This document shows positions 31,021-40,243 of a stretch of DNA of 64,000 nucleotides, in pieces. The notes under the pieces were generated by a model. It was not told the origin of the DNA and did no database searches. It saw only the letters and a list, made by a program, of their open reading frames with translations. Location: positions 62,001-126,000 of the forward strand of contig NZ_FOUR01000009.1 in the NCBI RefSeq assembly GCF_900114925.1. The letters run 5' to 3'. This DNA comes from Marinobacter pelagius. Its GTDB lineage: Bacteria > Pseudomonadota > Gammaproteobacteria > Pseudomonadales > Oleiphilaceae. Both the position numbers and the translations under genes were made by a program. Positions within the stretch are counted from its first letter, which is position 1, and each line of letters begins with the position of its first letter.

Positions 31021-31619
31021 TGCGGTTTCTGACTACTGTTCTGCTGATGTTATCGCTGGCAGCTACGTCTGCCATGGCTGAGGAAAAAACAGGTAACGGC
31101 GACCGGGTTCCCGAAACCCTGGGGTTCGTCGAGTGGGTGGTCATGAAAGATACTCGCCTGAGACTCAAGGCCCGGCTCGACACCGGGGCGAAAACATCGT
31201 CTCTTCATGCGGTGAATGTCGAGGAATTCACCCGTAACGAGGAACGGTGGGTGAGCTTTGAAATTCCCTTGGGAGATCATGAGGATCAGCCAGCTGAGGG
31301 CGAGTTCAAGCATGACGATGTGGTGATCGTGCTGGAACGCCCGGTGCGCAGGACGGTACTCATCAAACGCAAGGGCGCACCATCCCAACGCCGCTATGTG
31401 GTCGATCTGGAGTTCTGCATCGCAGGAACAATGCACACTACCCAGTTCTCGCTGACCGATCGCGGTAAGTTCTCCTATCCCGTACTCCTTGGCCGCCGCT
31501 TCATGCGCGACGACAACATTCTGGTGGACTCATCCGACGGCTTCATCGCCAGTAAGGAGTGCGAGTACAGCACCCTGGAAGAGGTAGCCGCCGAGGAAGA
31601 GGCGAGAGTGGCTCGCTGA
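31020..31619 (+). CDS. Retropepsin-like ATP-dependent zinc protease family protein
   Basis: 199-residue exported protein with an N-terminal signal peptide (cleavage about ATSAMA|E). ARLDTGAKTSSLHA carries the DTGA aspartic-protease motif typical of a family named putative ATP-dependent zinc protease or RimB-like retropepsin. The name is historical; the fold is retropepsin-like, and the substrate is not known to me. Coupled to acpH by a one-base overlap. Confidence 0.82.
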   Translation: MRFLTTVLLMLSLAATSAMAEEKTGNGDRVPETLGFVEWVVMKDTRLRLKARLDTGAKTSSLHAVNVEEFTRNEERWVSFEIPLGDHEDQPAEGEFKHDDVVIVLERPVRRTVLIKRKGAPSQRRYVVDLEFCIAGTMHTTQFSLTDRGKFSYPVLLGRRFMRDDNILVDSSDGFIASKECEYSTLEEVAAEEEARVAR

Positions 31620-31628
31620 TTCCAGGGC

Positions 31629-32633
31629 CTAGCTGCCGCCAAGTGCCGCTTTCTCCATTTCAAGGTAAACACGATAGGCGTTGGCCTTGTTGGATGCGTC
31701 AAAGGCCGGCAGGCCCTCGTAGCGGGACCAGTCGGTTGCTGCATAGGCTTCCTCGAACTGAACCCAGTTTTCAACTGCCGCGCCCATCTGCTCCCGCACA
31801 TACGCCAGATAGTCGTAGGTGAAGTTGAGGGCTTCCATGGCATTCTCAGAAGCCTTGCCATGGCCTGGTATCAGGATTTTGGGATTCATCTCCCGAACCT
31901 TATCGATGGCTTCCATCCAGTTTCTGGTATCGACTTCGGAACTGGCGAGGTAGGGCACCCGCCCGTTCTGGATGATATCTCCGGAAAACAGTACACCGGC
32001 AGGCTGCACCATCATCAGGCTGTCATCGGTCGAGTGGGCGGGGCCGGCGTGTACGATGCTGAAGCTGTAGCTACCCGATTCCACCGACGTTTCGTCCTCG
32101 AAGGTTACATCCGGAGCGACAACTCTGGTGTTGTCATCAACCCAGGGTGAAAGTGCCTGTTTGCGTTGCTCAAGACGTTGCCCGGCATCGGGGCTATTGA
32201 TATAGACACTGGACGTTTCCTGGGCAATAACCTGGGCATCGGTCAGATCCTTGAAAGCCTGGAGCCCATAAACGTGGTCTGCATGATAGTGACTGATCAC
32301 CACGTGGGAGATAGGTAATTCCGTTTGTTCACGTATTTTATCGATCATCGCGGCGCCAAGGCTTGGTGTCCCCAGGGCGTCAAACACCACCACGCCGTCC
32401 TCGGTGATGACAAACCCAGCATTGGCGGTAAAGCCCTCATTCTGCTTCCCGGGAACCCCGGACTGGCCGGCAAAATAATAAACGTTGTCCACGCTGACCG
32501 GTTCGGCTTCGAACGGAATCGAGAGCGGGGCATAGCCGGAAGCAGATTCGGCGGCCATTGATCCGGACGCAATCATCATTGCGCTTACTAATCCCGCATT
32601 TTTGATAACTATTTCAAATTTTCTCGTCCTCAT
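31629..32633 (-). CDS. Exported metallo-beta-lactamase-fold hydrolase (SoxH-like)
   Basis: 334-residue MBL-fold protein with a signal peptide (cleavage about GSMAA|E). The metal motif is intact: VISHYHADHVYGL (HxHxDH), with later His in HAGPAHSTDD, FSGDIIQ and IPGHGKA. Start ATG 32633 has AGGAG 7 bases upstream; an ATG 33 bases earlier is less likely. It is divergent from the sox operon, and relatives are often found near sox or quinoprotein genes. The natural substrate is unknown. Confidence 0.85.
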   Translation of the reverse strand: MRTRKFEIVIKNAGLVSAMMIASGSMAAESASGYAPLSIPFEAEPVSVDNVYYFAGQSGVPGKQNEGFTANAGFVITEDGVVVFDALGTPSLGAAMIDKIREQTELPISHVVISHYHADHVYGLQAFKDLTDAQVIAQETSSVYINSPDAGQRLEQRKQALSPWVDDNTRVVAPDVTFEDETSVESGSYSFSIVHAGPAHSTDDSLMMVQPAGVLFSGDIIQNGRVPYLASSEVDTRNWMEAIDKVREMNPKILIPGHGKASENAMEALNFTYDYLAYVREQMGAAVENWVQFEEAYAATDWSRYEGLPAFDASNKANAYRVYLEMEKAALGGS

Positions 32634-32763
32634 TTCGACACTCCTTTTATTGTTTTTGCCTGCCACGTAAGTGCCTGTATTCGCATTGATTCACGTCAAT
32701 TCGATGGCAACTCAAGTAGCGTTTTTACGACGAACGTCCAATGAACCCGGATTCAAAAATCAC

Positions 32764-32792
32764 TTGTAACGTCAAAAATACGGGTTTATAAC
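32764..32792 (+). promoter_or_regulatory. Candidate promoter of the sox operon
   Basis: TTGTAA (32764-32769) and TATAAC (32787-32792) are separated by exactly 17 bases, about 100 bases before soxC, in the divergent gap (32634-32895). It fits a sigma-70 promoter. Confidence 0.4.
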
Positions 32793-32895
32793 TAAATTAT
32801 ATCCTTATAACAGAAACAACAAGACCGCCCCTCAGTCCCGCACTGATAGTCGGCCGACTGCCACCGAGAAGGCATCGAAGGAGGAGAAAAACAAT

Positions 32896-34227
32896 ATGCT
32901 CGGCAAACTCCGCCGACTCAACCAGGATGCGTCCAAAATAGCCCTGGAAGAGTCAGAACGCTTACCCTCAGAAGAACGCAGACGTTTTCTCAGAAGCGGA
33001 CTGTTCACCGCAGGCGGTGCCATGGTTGGAGGTGCTCTGGCGGGCATCGCCCCGAAGGCACTGGCTTCGACACAGTTTCCGCCCGAGATTCCGCCGTGGA
33101 CCCGCACCCTCGGGCCAGGTGTGGTCACCGATCCCTACGGTGTACCATCCCCGTTCGAGAAAGATGTCATACGCCGGAACGTACCCTGGCTAACGGCAGA
33201 CAAAGTTTCTTCCATCAGCTTTACCCCGCTGCAACACCTCAAAGGCATCATCACTCCAAATGGTCTTTTCTTCGAACGGCACCACGCCGGTCGGCCTGAA
33301 ATCGATCCCCAGCAACACCGCCTGATGATTCATGGTCTTGTTGACCGGCCGATCATCCTCTCCATGGAAGATCTGCAGCGATTCCCCAGTGTTTCCCAGA
33401 TTAACTTCATCGAGTGCCCCGCCAATGGCGGCATGGAATGGCGTGGCGCCCAGCTCAATTCCCTCCAGTTCCTGCACGGCATGGTGAGCTGCGCGGAGTG
33501 GACCGGTGTCCGGCTCTCCACGCTGCTCCAGGAGGTTGGAATCAAGCCGGAAGGCAAATGGCTGCTCGCCGAAGGCGCTGATGGTGCCGCCATGACCCGG
33601 AGTATTCCTCTGGAGAAGGCTCTTGACGACGTTATTGTCGCCTATGCCCAGAACGGTGAGGCATTGCGACGGGAGCAGGGCTACCCCATCCGCCTGGTAG
33701 TGCCGGGCTGGGAAGGTAACACCCATGTGAAATGGCTGCGCCGACTGGAAGTGGGGGACAAACCCTGGATGCAGCGGGAGGAAACGTCCAAGTACACGGA
33801 CCTGATGCCCGACGGCACCGCCCATGGCTTCACCTGGGTCATGGAAGCCAAATCGGTCATCACCTCGCCATGCCCTGAAATGCCATTGAAGAGCAAGGGG
33901 GTTTGTCAGATCGAAGGTCTCGCCTGGAGCGGCCGCGGCAAGGTGAAAGCTGTCGACGTTTCGGTTGACGGCGGCCAGAACTGGCAACAGGCGCAATTGC
34001 GTGAGCCGGTGATGTCCAAATCCCTGACCCGGTTCTCCCTGGAGTGGAAGTGGGATGGCAATCCCGCACTGCTGCAATCCCGGGTCATTGATGAGACCGG
34101 ATATGTGCAACCGACGCTGGCCCAGCTAAAGCAGGCCCGCGGCACCAATTCGATCTATCACAAGAACGCGATCCAGACCTGGAAAGTCAACGGAGACGGG
34201 AGTGTGGTCAATGTTCAGCTTTCATAA
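32896..34227 (+). CDS. soxC: Sulfane dehydrogenase molybdopterin subunit SoxC
   Basis: 443-residue periplasmic molybdenum protein of the sulfite oxidase fold. It forms SoxCD, which oxidises the outer sulfane sulfur bound to SoxY. A Tat signal with RRRFLRSG is present at about residue 29. The molybdenum-ligand Cys is in INFIECPANGGMEW (about 174), and GYPIRLVVPGWEGNTHVKWLRRL is characteristic of the cofactor domain. GGAGG precedes ATG 32896. First gene of the operon. Confidence 0.94.
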   Translation: MLGKLRRLNQDASKIALEESERLPSEERRRFLRSGLFTAGGAMVGGALAGIAPKALASTQFPPEIPPWTRTLGPGVVTDPYGVPSPFEKDVIRRNVPWLTADKVSSISFTPLQHLKGIITPNGLFFERHHAGRPEIDPQQHRLMIHGLVDRPIILSMEDLQRFPSVSQINFIECPANGGMEWRGAQLNSLQFLHGMVSCAEWTGVRLSTLLQEVGIKPEGKWLLAEGADGAAMTRSIPLEKALDDVIVAYAQNGEALRREQGYPIRLVVPGWEGNTHVKWLRRLEVGDKPWMQREETSKYTDLMPDGTAHGFTWVMEAKSVITSPCPEMPLKSKGVCQIEGLAWSGRGKVKAVDVSVDGGQNWQQAQLREPVMSKSLTRFSLEWKWDGNPALLQSRVIDETGYVQPTLAQLKQARGTNSIYHKNAIQTWKVNGDGSVVNVQLS

Positions 34228-34888
34228 AACACCACGCCTGCTCGCCAGTACCTGTTGTGGTGTGATCCTTGCCTCAGTGCCCATCCTCGGTGCGGCCGAG
34301 CAGACCGGATATTACGGCTATGGCGAACCTGCAACCGATGAACAGATTGCAGCCTGGGATATCGATGTGCGTCCAGACGGCATGGGGCTGCCTGAGGGCA
34401 GTGGCAGTGTCGATGAAGGCATGGCTGTTTTCGAGACCCATTGTGCCTCATGCCATGGCGCCTTTGGTGAGGGTATGGGCCGGTATCCCAAGCTTGCAGG
34501 CGGGGATGGCAGCCTCACCGAGGACCGTCCGGAGAAAACCGTGGGCAGTTACTGGCCTTACGCCTCCACGCTCTGGGACTACATCCACCGGGCCATGCCG
34601 TTCTTCGCGCCGCAATCCCTGACGGATGACCAGGTTTATGCCGTAACGGCCTATGTATTGAACCTCAACTACATAGTGGAAGCCGACTTCGTGGCTAACA
34701 AGGAAACACTCCCGCAGGTGGAGATGCCCAATCACGATGGCTTCATCTGGGAAGACCCGCGACCGGTGGTGAACAACGAGCGTTGCATGGAGAACTGCAA
34801 AGAGGAGGTCACTGTGTCCGAATCCGCTGCGGGCAAGAACCTGACACCAAGCACAACCGGGCCCCTCGACGAGGGGATTACAGAATAA
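34211..34888 (+). CDS. soxD: Sulfane dehydrogenase cytochrome c subunit SoxD
   Basis: 225-residue exported cytochrome c. Signal peptide, then one heme motif CASCHG (about residue 77) and later Met in HRAMPFFAP as probable axial ligand. It is shorter than the di-heme SoxD of Paracoccus (about 380) and lacks a second CxxCH. A C-terminal CMENC is not a heme site. Start ATG 34211 has GGGAG 8 bases upstream, inside the end of soxC; GTG 34202 is the alternative. It transfers electrons from SoxC. Confidence 0.85.
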   Translation: MFSFHKTPRLLASTCCGVILASVPILGAAEQTGYYGYGEPATDEQIAAWDIDVRPDGMGLPEGSGSVDEGMAVFETHCASCHGAFGEGMGRYPKLAGGDGSLTEDRPEKTVGSYWPYASTLWDYIHRAMPFFAPQSLTDDQVYAVTAYVLNLNYIVEADFVANKETLPQVEMPNHDGFIWEDPRPVVNNERCMENCKEEVTVSESAAGKNLTPSTTGPLDEGITE

Positions 34889-34939
34889 GAAGGCTGAACC
34901 GGAGCAACAGCTCCAAAGAGTGCCGAGGAGGAATGCGTG

Positions 34940-35293
34940 ATGCGAAAAGGGTTAATTTCCGTGTGCTTGACCACACTCGCACTGAGCGCCACAGCGCCGG
35001 TGTTCGCCGAACCGACCCAGGCTGATATCGATCGGGGCAAAGAACTCGCATACAGCCGGAAGGACGGCAACTGCCTGGCCTGCCACAAGATGGATGACGG
35101 CAAACTTACCGGGAACATCGGCCCTGAACTTGCCGACATGAAAGCCCGTTTTCCCGACCGGGAAATGCTGTTCAAACGCATCTGGGACGAGACCCAGTTC
35201 AACCCGATGACGGTCATGCCGCCATTCGGACGACACATGATCCTGAGCGAACAAGAAATCAACCGGATCATCGATTACCTGTACACGCTTTAA
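34940..35293 (+). CDS. soxX: Thiosulfate-oxidation cytochrome c SoxX
   Basis: 117-residue exported mono-heme cytochrome. Signal peptide ends at about PVFA|E. Heme motif CLACHK and axial Met in TVMPPFGRH. SoxX pairs with SoxA in the complex that attaches thiosulfate to SoxY. AGGAGG is 8 bases before ATG 34940; GTG 34937 is possible. The gap to soxD holds a small GGAGC-AACA-GCTCC hairpin. Confidence 0.92.
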   Translation: MRKGLISVCLTTLALSATAPVFAEPTQADIDRGKELAYSRKDGNCLACHKMDDGKLTGNIGPELADMKARFPDREMLFKRIWDETQFNPMTVMPPFGRHMILSEQEINRIIDYLYTL

Positions 35294-35312
35294 ATGCGGA
35301 GGAGGAGTTACC

Positions 35313-35801
35313 GTGACTGACCAAAGGCGAAGAGGCTTTTTGAAGGGAATGCTGGGTGTCGGCGTTGCCGGCTTTGCACTGGGTTCCGGCATTGTGCCAC
35401 TGCGAGTCGAGGCTGCGACTGCACCTGATGCATCTGAATGGCCGGAGAAGGCGTTCAAGACCCCCGGGGTGGATGAGACCATTGCCGAACTCTACGGAAT
35501 GGAGGCCACTGAATCCGACCAGATCACCATGGATCTGCCAACGATCGCGCAGAACGGTGCAGTGGTACCGGTGAGCGTCGAAACCACACTTCCGAACGTG
35601 ACTGGCATCGCGTTGCTGGTAGCCAAGAACCCGAATGCCCTGGCGGCCTATTTCGACGTTCCCGAAGGCACCCTGCCGTTTGTGTCCAACCGCCTGAAGA
35701 TGGCAGAGACGACAGATGTGGTAGCGGTCGTTATTTCTGACGGCAAAGCCTACAAGGCCACCCAGAACGTGAAAGTCACCGTTGGCGGCTGCGGCGGCTA
35801 A
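35313..35801 (+). CDS. soxY: Sulfur carrier subunit SoxY
   Basis: 162-residue Tat-exported protein (RRRGFLKG near the start). It ends in GGCGG, the swinging-arm motif whose Cys carries the thiosulfate during the Sox cycle. Start codon is GTG 35313 with GGAGGAG upstream. It pairs with SoxZ encoded next. Confidence 0.95.
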   Translation: MTDQRRRGFLKGMLGVGVAGFALGSGIVPLRVEAATAPDASEWPEKAFKTPGVDETIAELYGMEATESDQITMDLPTIAQNGAVVPVSVETTLPNVTGIALLVAKNPNALAAYFDVPEGTLPFVSNRLKMAETTDVVAVVISDGKAYKATQNVKVTVGGCGG

Positions 35802-35825
35802 CAGTAAAAGGACAGGAGAACAATA

Positions 35826-36137
35826 ATGGCGTCCAGTATCAGAGTACGTGCAGTAGAAAATAATGGTGTGACATCGCTGAAAGCCTTGGTCCGACACCCC
35901 ATGGACTCAGGGTTTGTAAAGGATTCGGCAGGCAATGTCATTCCTGCCCACTTCATCAAGGTTCTGACCATTTCCCACAACGGCAAGAACGTGTTTGTTG
36001 CCAACTGGGGCCCGGCGGTATCCAAGGATCCATTCCTCGAGTGTCGATTCAAGGGAGCCAAGAAGGGTGACGAGCTCACCATCAGCTGGATCGATAACGA
36101 GGGCGCAAGCGATTCAACCACCGCAACGATCGCCTGA
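35826..36137 (+). CDS. soxZ: Sulfur carrier partner SoxZ
   Basis: 103-residue all-beta protein, no signal peptide, co-exported with SoxY. Motifs NNGVTSLKALVRHPMDSG and KDPFLECRFKGAKKGD are typical. It forms the SoxYZ heterodimer. AGGAG precedes ATG 35826. Confidence 0.95.
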   Translation: MASSIRVRAVENNGVTSLKALVRHPMDSGFVKDSAGNVIPAHFIKVLTISHNGKNVFVANWGPAVSKDPFLECRFKGAKKGDELTISWIDNEGASDSTTATIA

Positions 36138-36188
36138 AGATGGTCGGCGGACAGGAACCTCCTGAGCCGCCGAAAAGGAGGATTGGAC

Positions 36189-37028
36189 ATGCTTAAAGCG
36201 AAAGTCATTCTGGTCGCTCTCGGGGCGGCGCTCGCGGTGCCCCAGGCACTGGCGGGAGCGACACCTGAAGAAGACCGGAAAGAAACGGTTGAATACTTCA
36301 AGCAGATGTTCCCGGATGTGCCATTCGAGGAATTCGTGAACGGCCAGTACGCGCTGAACGACGACCGCCGCAAACAGTGGGAATCCATGCAGGATTTCCC
36401 ACCCTACGAATTTGCGGTAGCCGAAGGGCAGGAGATGTTCGAAACGCCGTTCGCCAATGGCAAGACCTACGCCAGCTGTTTCGAAAACGGTGGCATCGGT
36501 ATTCGCCAGAACTATCCCTACTTCGACACAGAAAAGAACGAGGTGATCACGCTTGAACTCGCCATAAACCGGTGTCGAGAGGCCAATGGTGAGGAGCCCC
36601 TGAAATGGAAGAAAGGGGCCATCGCGTCGATTTCCGCTTACATGGCATCCACCTCCCAGGGCAAGCCCATCAACATCAAGGTACCGGATGATCCCGATGC
36701 GTTGGCTGCCTACCAGGATGGCAAGGAGTTCTATTACAGCCGGCGGGGGCAACTGAATTTCTCCTGCGCAAGCTGTCATGTGCAGAATCCAGGCAAGTGG
36801 ATTCGGGCGGATTTCCTGTCACCAACCGTCGGGCAACCGGCGAACTTCCCGGTACACCGGGCCAAGTGGGGTGAGCTGGGTACGCTGCACCGGCGTTTCG
36901 CAGGATGCAACAACAACGTTCGTGCGGATCCGTTGCCGGCACAAAGTGAGGAATACCGCAATCTCGAGTATTTCCTGACCTACATGAGTAATGGCCTGCC
37001 AGTCGTCGGACCGGCAACACGGCCATAG
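36189..37028 (+). CDS. soxA: L-cysteine S-thiosulfotransferase SoxA
   Basis: 279-residue exported cytochrome that, with SoxX, joins thiosulfate to the SoxY cysteine. Only one CxxCH heme site is present (CASCHV, about residue 196). The first heme site of di-heme SoxA is replaced by CFENGG. The active-site Cys ligand appears in FAGCNNNVRADP (about 239). ATG 36189 follows AAGGAGG. The TTG 6 bases earlier is not preferred. Confidence 0.94.
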   Translation: MLKAKVILVALGAALAVPQALAGATPEEDRKETVEYFKQMFPDVPFEEFVNGQYALNDDRRKQWESMQDFPPYEFAVAEGQEMFETPFANGKTYASCFENGGIGIRQNYPYFDTEKNEVITLELAINRCREANGEEPLKWKKGAIASISAYMASTSQGKPINIKVPDDPDALAAYQDGKEFYYSRRGQLNFSCASCHVQNPGKWIRADFLSPTVGQPANFPVHRAKWGELGTLHRRFAGCNNNVRADPLPAQSEEYRNLEYFLTYMSNGLPVVGPATRP

Positions 37029-37053
37029 TCAGGAACGCAGAGGGAGAAACGCA

Positions 37054-37359
37054 ATGAAAAAACCTTTACTCGCAATCGGTATCTCGCTTGCTCTGTCTGT
37101 TCCGCTGGCCGCCCAGGCGGGTCCGAAAGAGGACTTTCAGGAGGTTTACTCGAAGGCCCAAAGCACCCATCAGGATGCCGGAACCTTTCAGTGGACCATC
37201 ACCGGCGACCGTCTGAAAGCCGCGAAATCCGCGGCTGACAATGGCGATTATGAAAAGGCCATTGCCATGGCCGATGAGGCTCTGAAGCTTGCCGAGGAGT
37301 CCGTCGCCCAGCGTAAACAGCAAAAGGAGGCGTGGCGCCATGTCGCCATAGGTAACTGA
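37054..37359 (+). CDS. soxK: SoxAX-binding protein SoxK
   Basis: 101-residue exported protein with a signal peptide (cleavage about AAQA|G) and a helical body (KAAKSAADNGDYEKAIAMAD). Size, place between soxA and soxB and composition fit SoxK/SAXB, which stabilises SoxAX. Start ATG 37054 has GGGAG 6 bases upstream; the frame extends further upstream, overlapping soxA, without similarity. Confidence 0.78.
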   Translation: MKKPLLAIGISLALSVPLAAQAGPKEDFQEVYSKAQSTHQDAGTFQWTITGDRLKAAKSAADNGDYEKAIAMADEALKLAEESVAQRKQQKEAWRHVAIGN

Positions 37360-37376
37360 CGCCGTGAGCCGAACCT

Positions 37377-37412
37377 GACCGGCTTCCCGTTCAGTGACCC
37401 GGGGAGCCGGTC
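37377..37412 (+). other. Strong intercistronic hairpin between soxK and soxB
   Basis: GACCGGCTTCCC (37377-37388) and GGGGAGCCGGTC (37401-37412) pair over 12 bp with one G-U pair, around a 12-base loop. No T-tract follows. It may attenuate transcription into soxB or protect the upstream mRNA. Confidence 0.65.
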
Positions 37413-37447
37413 CCTCCAATAACTACAAAGAATGAAAGGAGAGTGCA

Positions 37448-39205
37448 GTGACAATTTCCCGCAGAGACTTCCTGATGGCAATGCAAGCGGCAGCCGTAGC
37501 CGGGCTTGCGCCGAAACTTGCTTTGGCAAAAGGCGGCGAGGGACTGTACAACGCACCGAAGTTCGGCAATGTCCGACTGCTTCATCTCACCGATATCCAC
37601 GCCCAGCTGTCACCGGTTCATTTCCGCGAACCCAACGTGAACCTGGGGATTGGGGCCAACAAAGGCAAAGTGCCGCATCTGGTGGGACAACACTTCCTGG
37701 ATCATTTCGGCGTTCCTCTGGATAGCCGTCGATCCCATGCCTTTACCTATCTCAATTACACTGAAGCCGCGCAGGAATACGGCAAGCTGGGCGGCTTTGC
37801 GCACCTGAAAACCCTGATTGACCAGCTCCGGGAGCAGGCCGGTGCCGGCAACTCCCTGTTGCTTGACGGCGGTGACCTCTGGCAGGGCTCCGGTACAGCC
37901 TACTGGACCAACGGCGAGGATATGGTCGAAGCCAGTAACCGTCTTGGCATCGATATCCTGACCGCGCATTGGGAATTCACCTATCCGGAAGAGCAGATCC
38001 GCAAGAATCTCAGTGCCTTCAAGGGCGAATTTGTGGCCCAGAATGTTTTCCTCTCCGATGAAGCCATGTTCATGGGCGCAGAGGCCTATGACGAGGCTAG
38101 CGGCCGGGTCTTCAAGCCATACACCATCCGCGAGCTCGGTGGTAAACGTGTTGCCATCATCGGCCAGGCCTTTCCCTATACACCGATTGCGAACCCGTCC
38201 TATTTCATTCCTGACTGGCGCATGGGCATTCGTGAGAACGAGATGCAGGCGCTGGTTAACGAAATCCGTGAGAACGAGAAGGTCAATGCGGTCGTGGTGC
38301 TCTCCCACAACGGCATGGACGTTGACCTGAAGATGGCCAGCCGCGTTACCGGCATCGATGCCATTCTGGGCGGCCATACCCACGATGCCGTGCCGCAGCC
38401 GACAGAAGTCAGCAATCCGGGCGGCAAAACGCTGGTCAGCAACGCCGGCACCAATGGCAAATACGTTGCCGTGCTGGACCTGGATATCGGCAATAACGGA
38501 GTTCGGGGCTATGAATACAAACTGCTGCCGGTTTTCTCCGATCTGATCAAGCCGGATCCCGACATGGTCAACTTTATCCAGGAAGTCCGGGCGCCATACA
38601 TGGACAAGCTCGGTGAGAAGCTGGCCATCGCGGACGAGCTGCTGTACCGGCGGGGCAATTTTAACGGCACCATGGACCAGGTGATCTGTGATGCCCAACG
38701 CAAGGTGCTCGATGCCCAGATTGCCCTCTCGCCCGGTTTCCGTTGGGGGACCACGGTGCTACCGGGTGATCACATCACCATGGATGACGTGATGAACGCC
38801 ACCGCAATCACCTATCCGGAAACCTACGTCCGGGAGATGTCCGGGGCGGATCTGAAACTGATCATGGAAGATGTGGCCGACAACCTGTTCAACAAGGATC
38901 CCTACTACCAGCAGGGCGGGGACATGGTGCGCGTTGGTGGCATGGATTACACCTGTGATCCCACCAGCTCCATGAACGGCCGTATCTCTGATATGCGTCT
39001 GGACAATGGCGAGCCCATCGAGGCCAACAAGATGTACAAGGTTGCTGGCTGGGCCACCGTGAACTCAAGGGCACCGGGCCGACCGATCTGGGATGTGGTC
39101 GCCGATTATCTGCGGTCAGAGAAGACCGTGAAAATTGACAAGTTCAACACCCCGAAGCTCAAGAATGTGGAGGGCAATCCGGGGCTTGAAGACTACGCAG
39201 GATAA
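37448..39205 (+). CDS. soxB: Thiosulfohydrolase SoxB
   Basis: 585-residue di-manganese hydrolase that releases sulfate from SoxY-bound thiosulfate; periplasmic through a Tat signal (SRRDFL). 5'-nucleotidase-family metal motifs are LTDIHAQL (about 47-54), a GGDLWQGSGT block, SHNGMDVD and GGHTHDAVPQP. Start codon GTG 37448 with AAAGGAG upstream. Normal length. The sequence is preceded by the strong hairpin. Confidence 0.96.
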   Translation: MTISRRDFLMAMQAAAVAGLAPKLALAKGGEGLYNAPKFGNVRLLHLTDIHAQLSPVHFREPNVNLGIGANKGKVPHLVGQHFLDHFGVPLDSRRSHAFTYLNYTEAAQEYGKLGGFAHLKTLIDQLREQAGAGNSLLLDGGDLWQGSGTAYWTNGEDMVEASNRLGIDILTAHWEFTYPEEQIRKNLSAFKGEFVAQNVFLSDEAMFMGAEAYDEASGRVFKPYTIRELGGKRVAIIGQAFPYTPIANPSYFIPDWRMGIRENEMQALVNEIRENEKVNAVVVLSHNGMDVDLKMASRVTGIDAILGGHTHDAVPQPTEVSNPGGKTLVSNAGTNGKYVAVLDLDIGNNGVRGYEYKLLPVFSDLIKPDPDMVNFIQEVRAPYMDKLGEKLAIADELLYRRGNFNGTMDQVICDAQRKVLDAQIALSPGFRWGTTVLPGDHITMDDVMNATAITYPETYVREMSGADLKLIMEDVADNLFNKDPYYQQGGDMVRVGGMDYTCDPTSSMNGRISDMRLDNGEPIEANKMYKVAGWATVNSRAPGRPIWDVVADYLRSEKTVKIDKFNTPKLKNVEGNPGLEDYAG

Positions 39206-39208
39206 GCC

Positions 39209-39670
39209 ATGAACAGGAATTTCTTCGCCGGATCCAAGGCAGCGGTGCTGGGCCTGATGCTCTGTGTTGCCGCGGGCATACTCCACGCGGAACCGGTAAG
39301 CGAGAGCAAGCCGTTTGCCGAGAAATTCCTGCTCATGCAACTAAGTGATGGTGAACCTGAAAAGCAGAACAAGGTACTGAGCGTTGCCGCAAACCTCCTC
39401 GAATATTATGGCCCGGATGCGATTGATATCGAGATAACCACCTTTGGGCCCGGTGTTCGTCTGATGTACGCAGACAACAGCCGCCAGGAAAGAATTAACA
39501 GCCTCATGGCCCAGGGCGTCCGGTTCACCGTCTGCATGAACACAATCAACACCATCGAAAGGGAGTCGGGAACACGACCCGAACTTCATCCTGAAAGCAT
39601 CCCGGTCGACGTGGGAGTTGCCCATATCCTGGACGTGGTCGAAGAAGGCTATGTGCTTGTTCGCCCATGA
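39209..39670 (+). CDS. Exported DsrE-like protein
   Basis: 153 residues with an N-terminal signal peptide. The mature part matches the DsrE/DsrF-like fold (KFLLMQLSDGEPEKQNKVLSVAANLLEYYG). A single Cys in VRFTVCMNTINTIE sits where DsrE relatives carry the sulfur-binding residue. It lies 3 bases after soxB in the same operon, so a role in periplasmic sulfur relay is inferred. Experimentally unassigned. Confidence 0.78.
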   Translation: MNRNFFAGSKAAVLGLMLCVAAGILHAEPVSESKPFAEKFLLMQLSDGEPEKQNKVLSVAANLLEYYGPDAIDIEITTFGPGVRLMYADNSRQERINSLMAQGVRFTVCMNTINTIERESGTRPELHPESIPVDVGVAHILDVVEEGYVLVRP

Positions 39671-39698
39671 TCGTCCCTCTATATAAAGGAAGCATGTC

Positions 39699-40214
39699 AT
39701 GAAGACCAAGCTGTCAAAATCCCTGATGTTCGTCTCAGCCCTCGCCGCCAGTGGTATTGCCGGCGCCCAGGGCAGCGACCAGCCGGTCATGGTCGAGATC
39801 AAGAAACTGTCCATGGATACCGCCCTCACCATCGCAAAAACGGCTATCGATGCATGCCGGGAGGAGGGCGTTCAGGTTTCGGTAACAGTCGTTGACCGCG
39901 GCGGACATCCCCAGGTGGTTCTGCGGGATGTCCTGGCCATGGATCTGTCCCTCGAGGTCAGTTACCGCAAGGCGTACACCGCCATGACCTTCACCAGCCC
40001 GACTTCGGCGCTCGAGGACCGTTTCACCGGCCCGTTTTCGGTCGGCAAGGTGGATAACGTCTTGCTCTCGGCCGGGGGCGTTCCCATCCAGGCGAGCGGT
40101 GAAACCATCGGCGGTGTCGGCGTAAGTGGCGCACCTTCCGGGGAGACCGATGAAATGTGTGCCCAGGCCGGTGTCGCGGCCGTGGAAATGGACCTGGAAA
40201 TGGCGTCCTTCTGA
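39699..40214 (+). CDS. GlcG/HbpS-like heme-binding family protein, exported
   Basis: 171-residue protein with a signal peptide (cleavage about GAQ|G). The GlcG/HbpS fold is indicated by ALTIAKTAIDACREEG, VVDRGGHPQVVLRD and a glycine-rich IGGVGVSGAPSGETDEMCAQAG end. Similar proteins are found in sulfur oxidation clusters, but their role there is not known to me. It is 28 bases downstream of the DsrE-like gene. Confidence 0.82.
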   Translation: MKTKLSKSLMFVSALAASGIAGAQGSDQPVMVEIKKLSMDTALTIAKTAIDACREEGVQVSVTVVDRGGHPQVVLRDVLAMDLSLEVSYRKAYTAMTFTSPTSALEDRFTGPFSVGKVDNVLLSAGGVPIQASGETIGGVGVSGAPSGETDEMCAQAGVAAVEMDLEMASF

Positions 40215-40243
40215 TTGGTTTTCATTAAAACTCGCGGGGAATC

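Noticed and set aside
34780..34810. Second heme site in SoxD (CMENC)
   Set aside because: It lacks the His of CxxCH.
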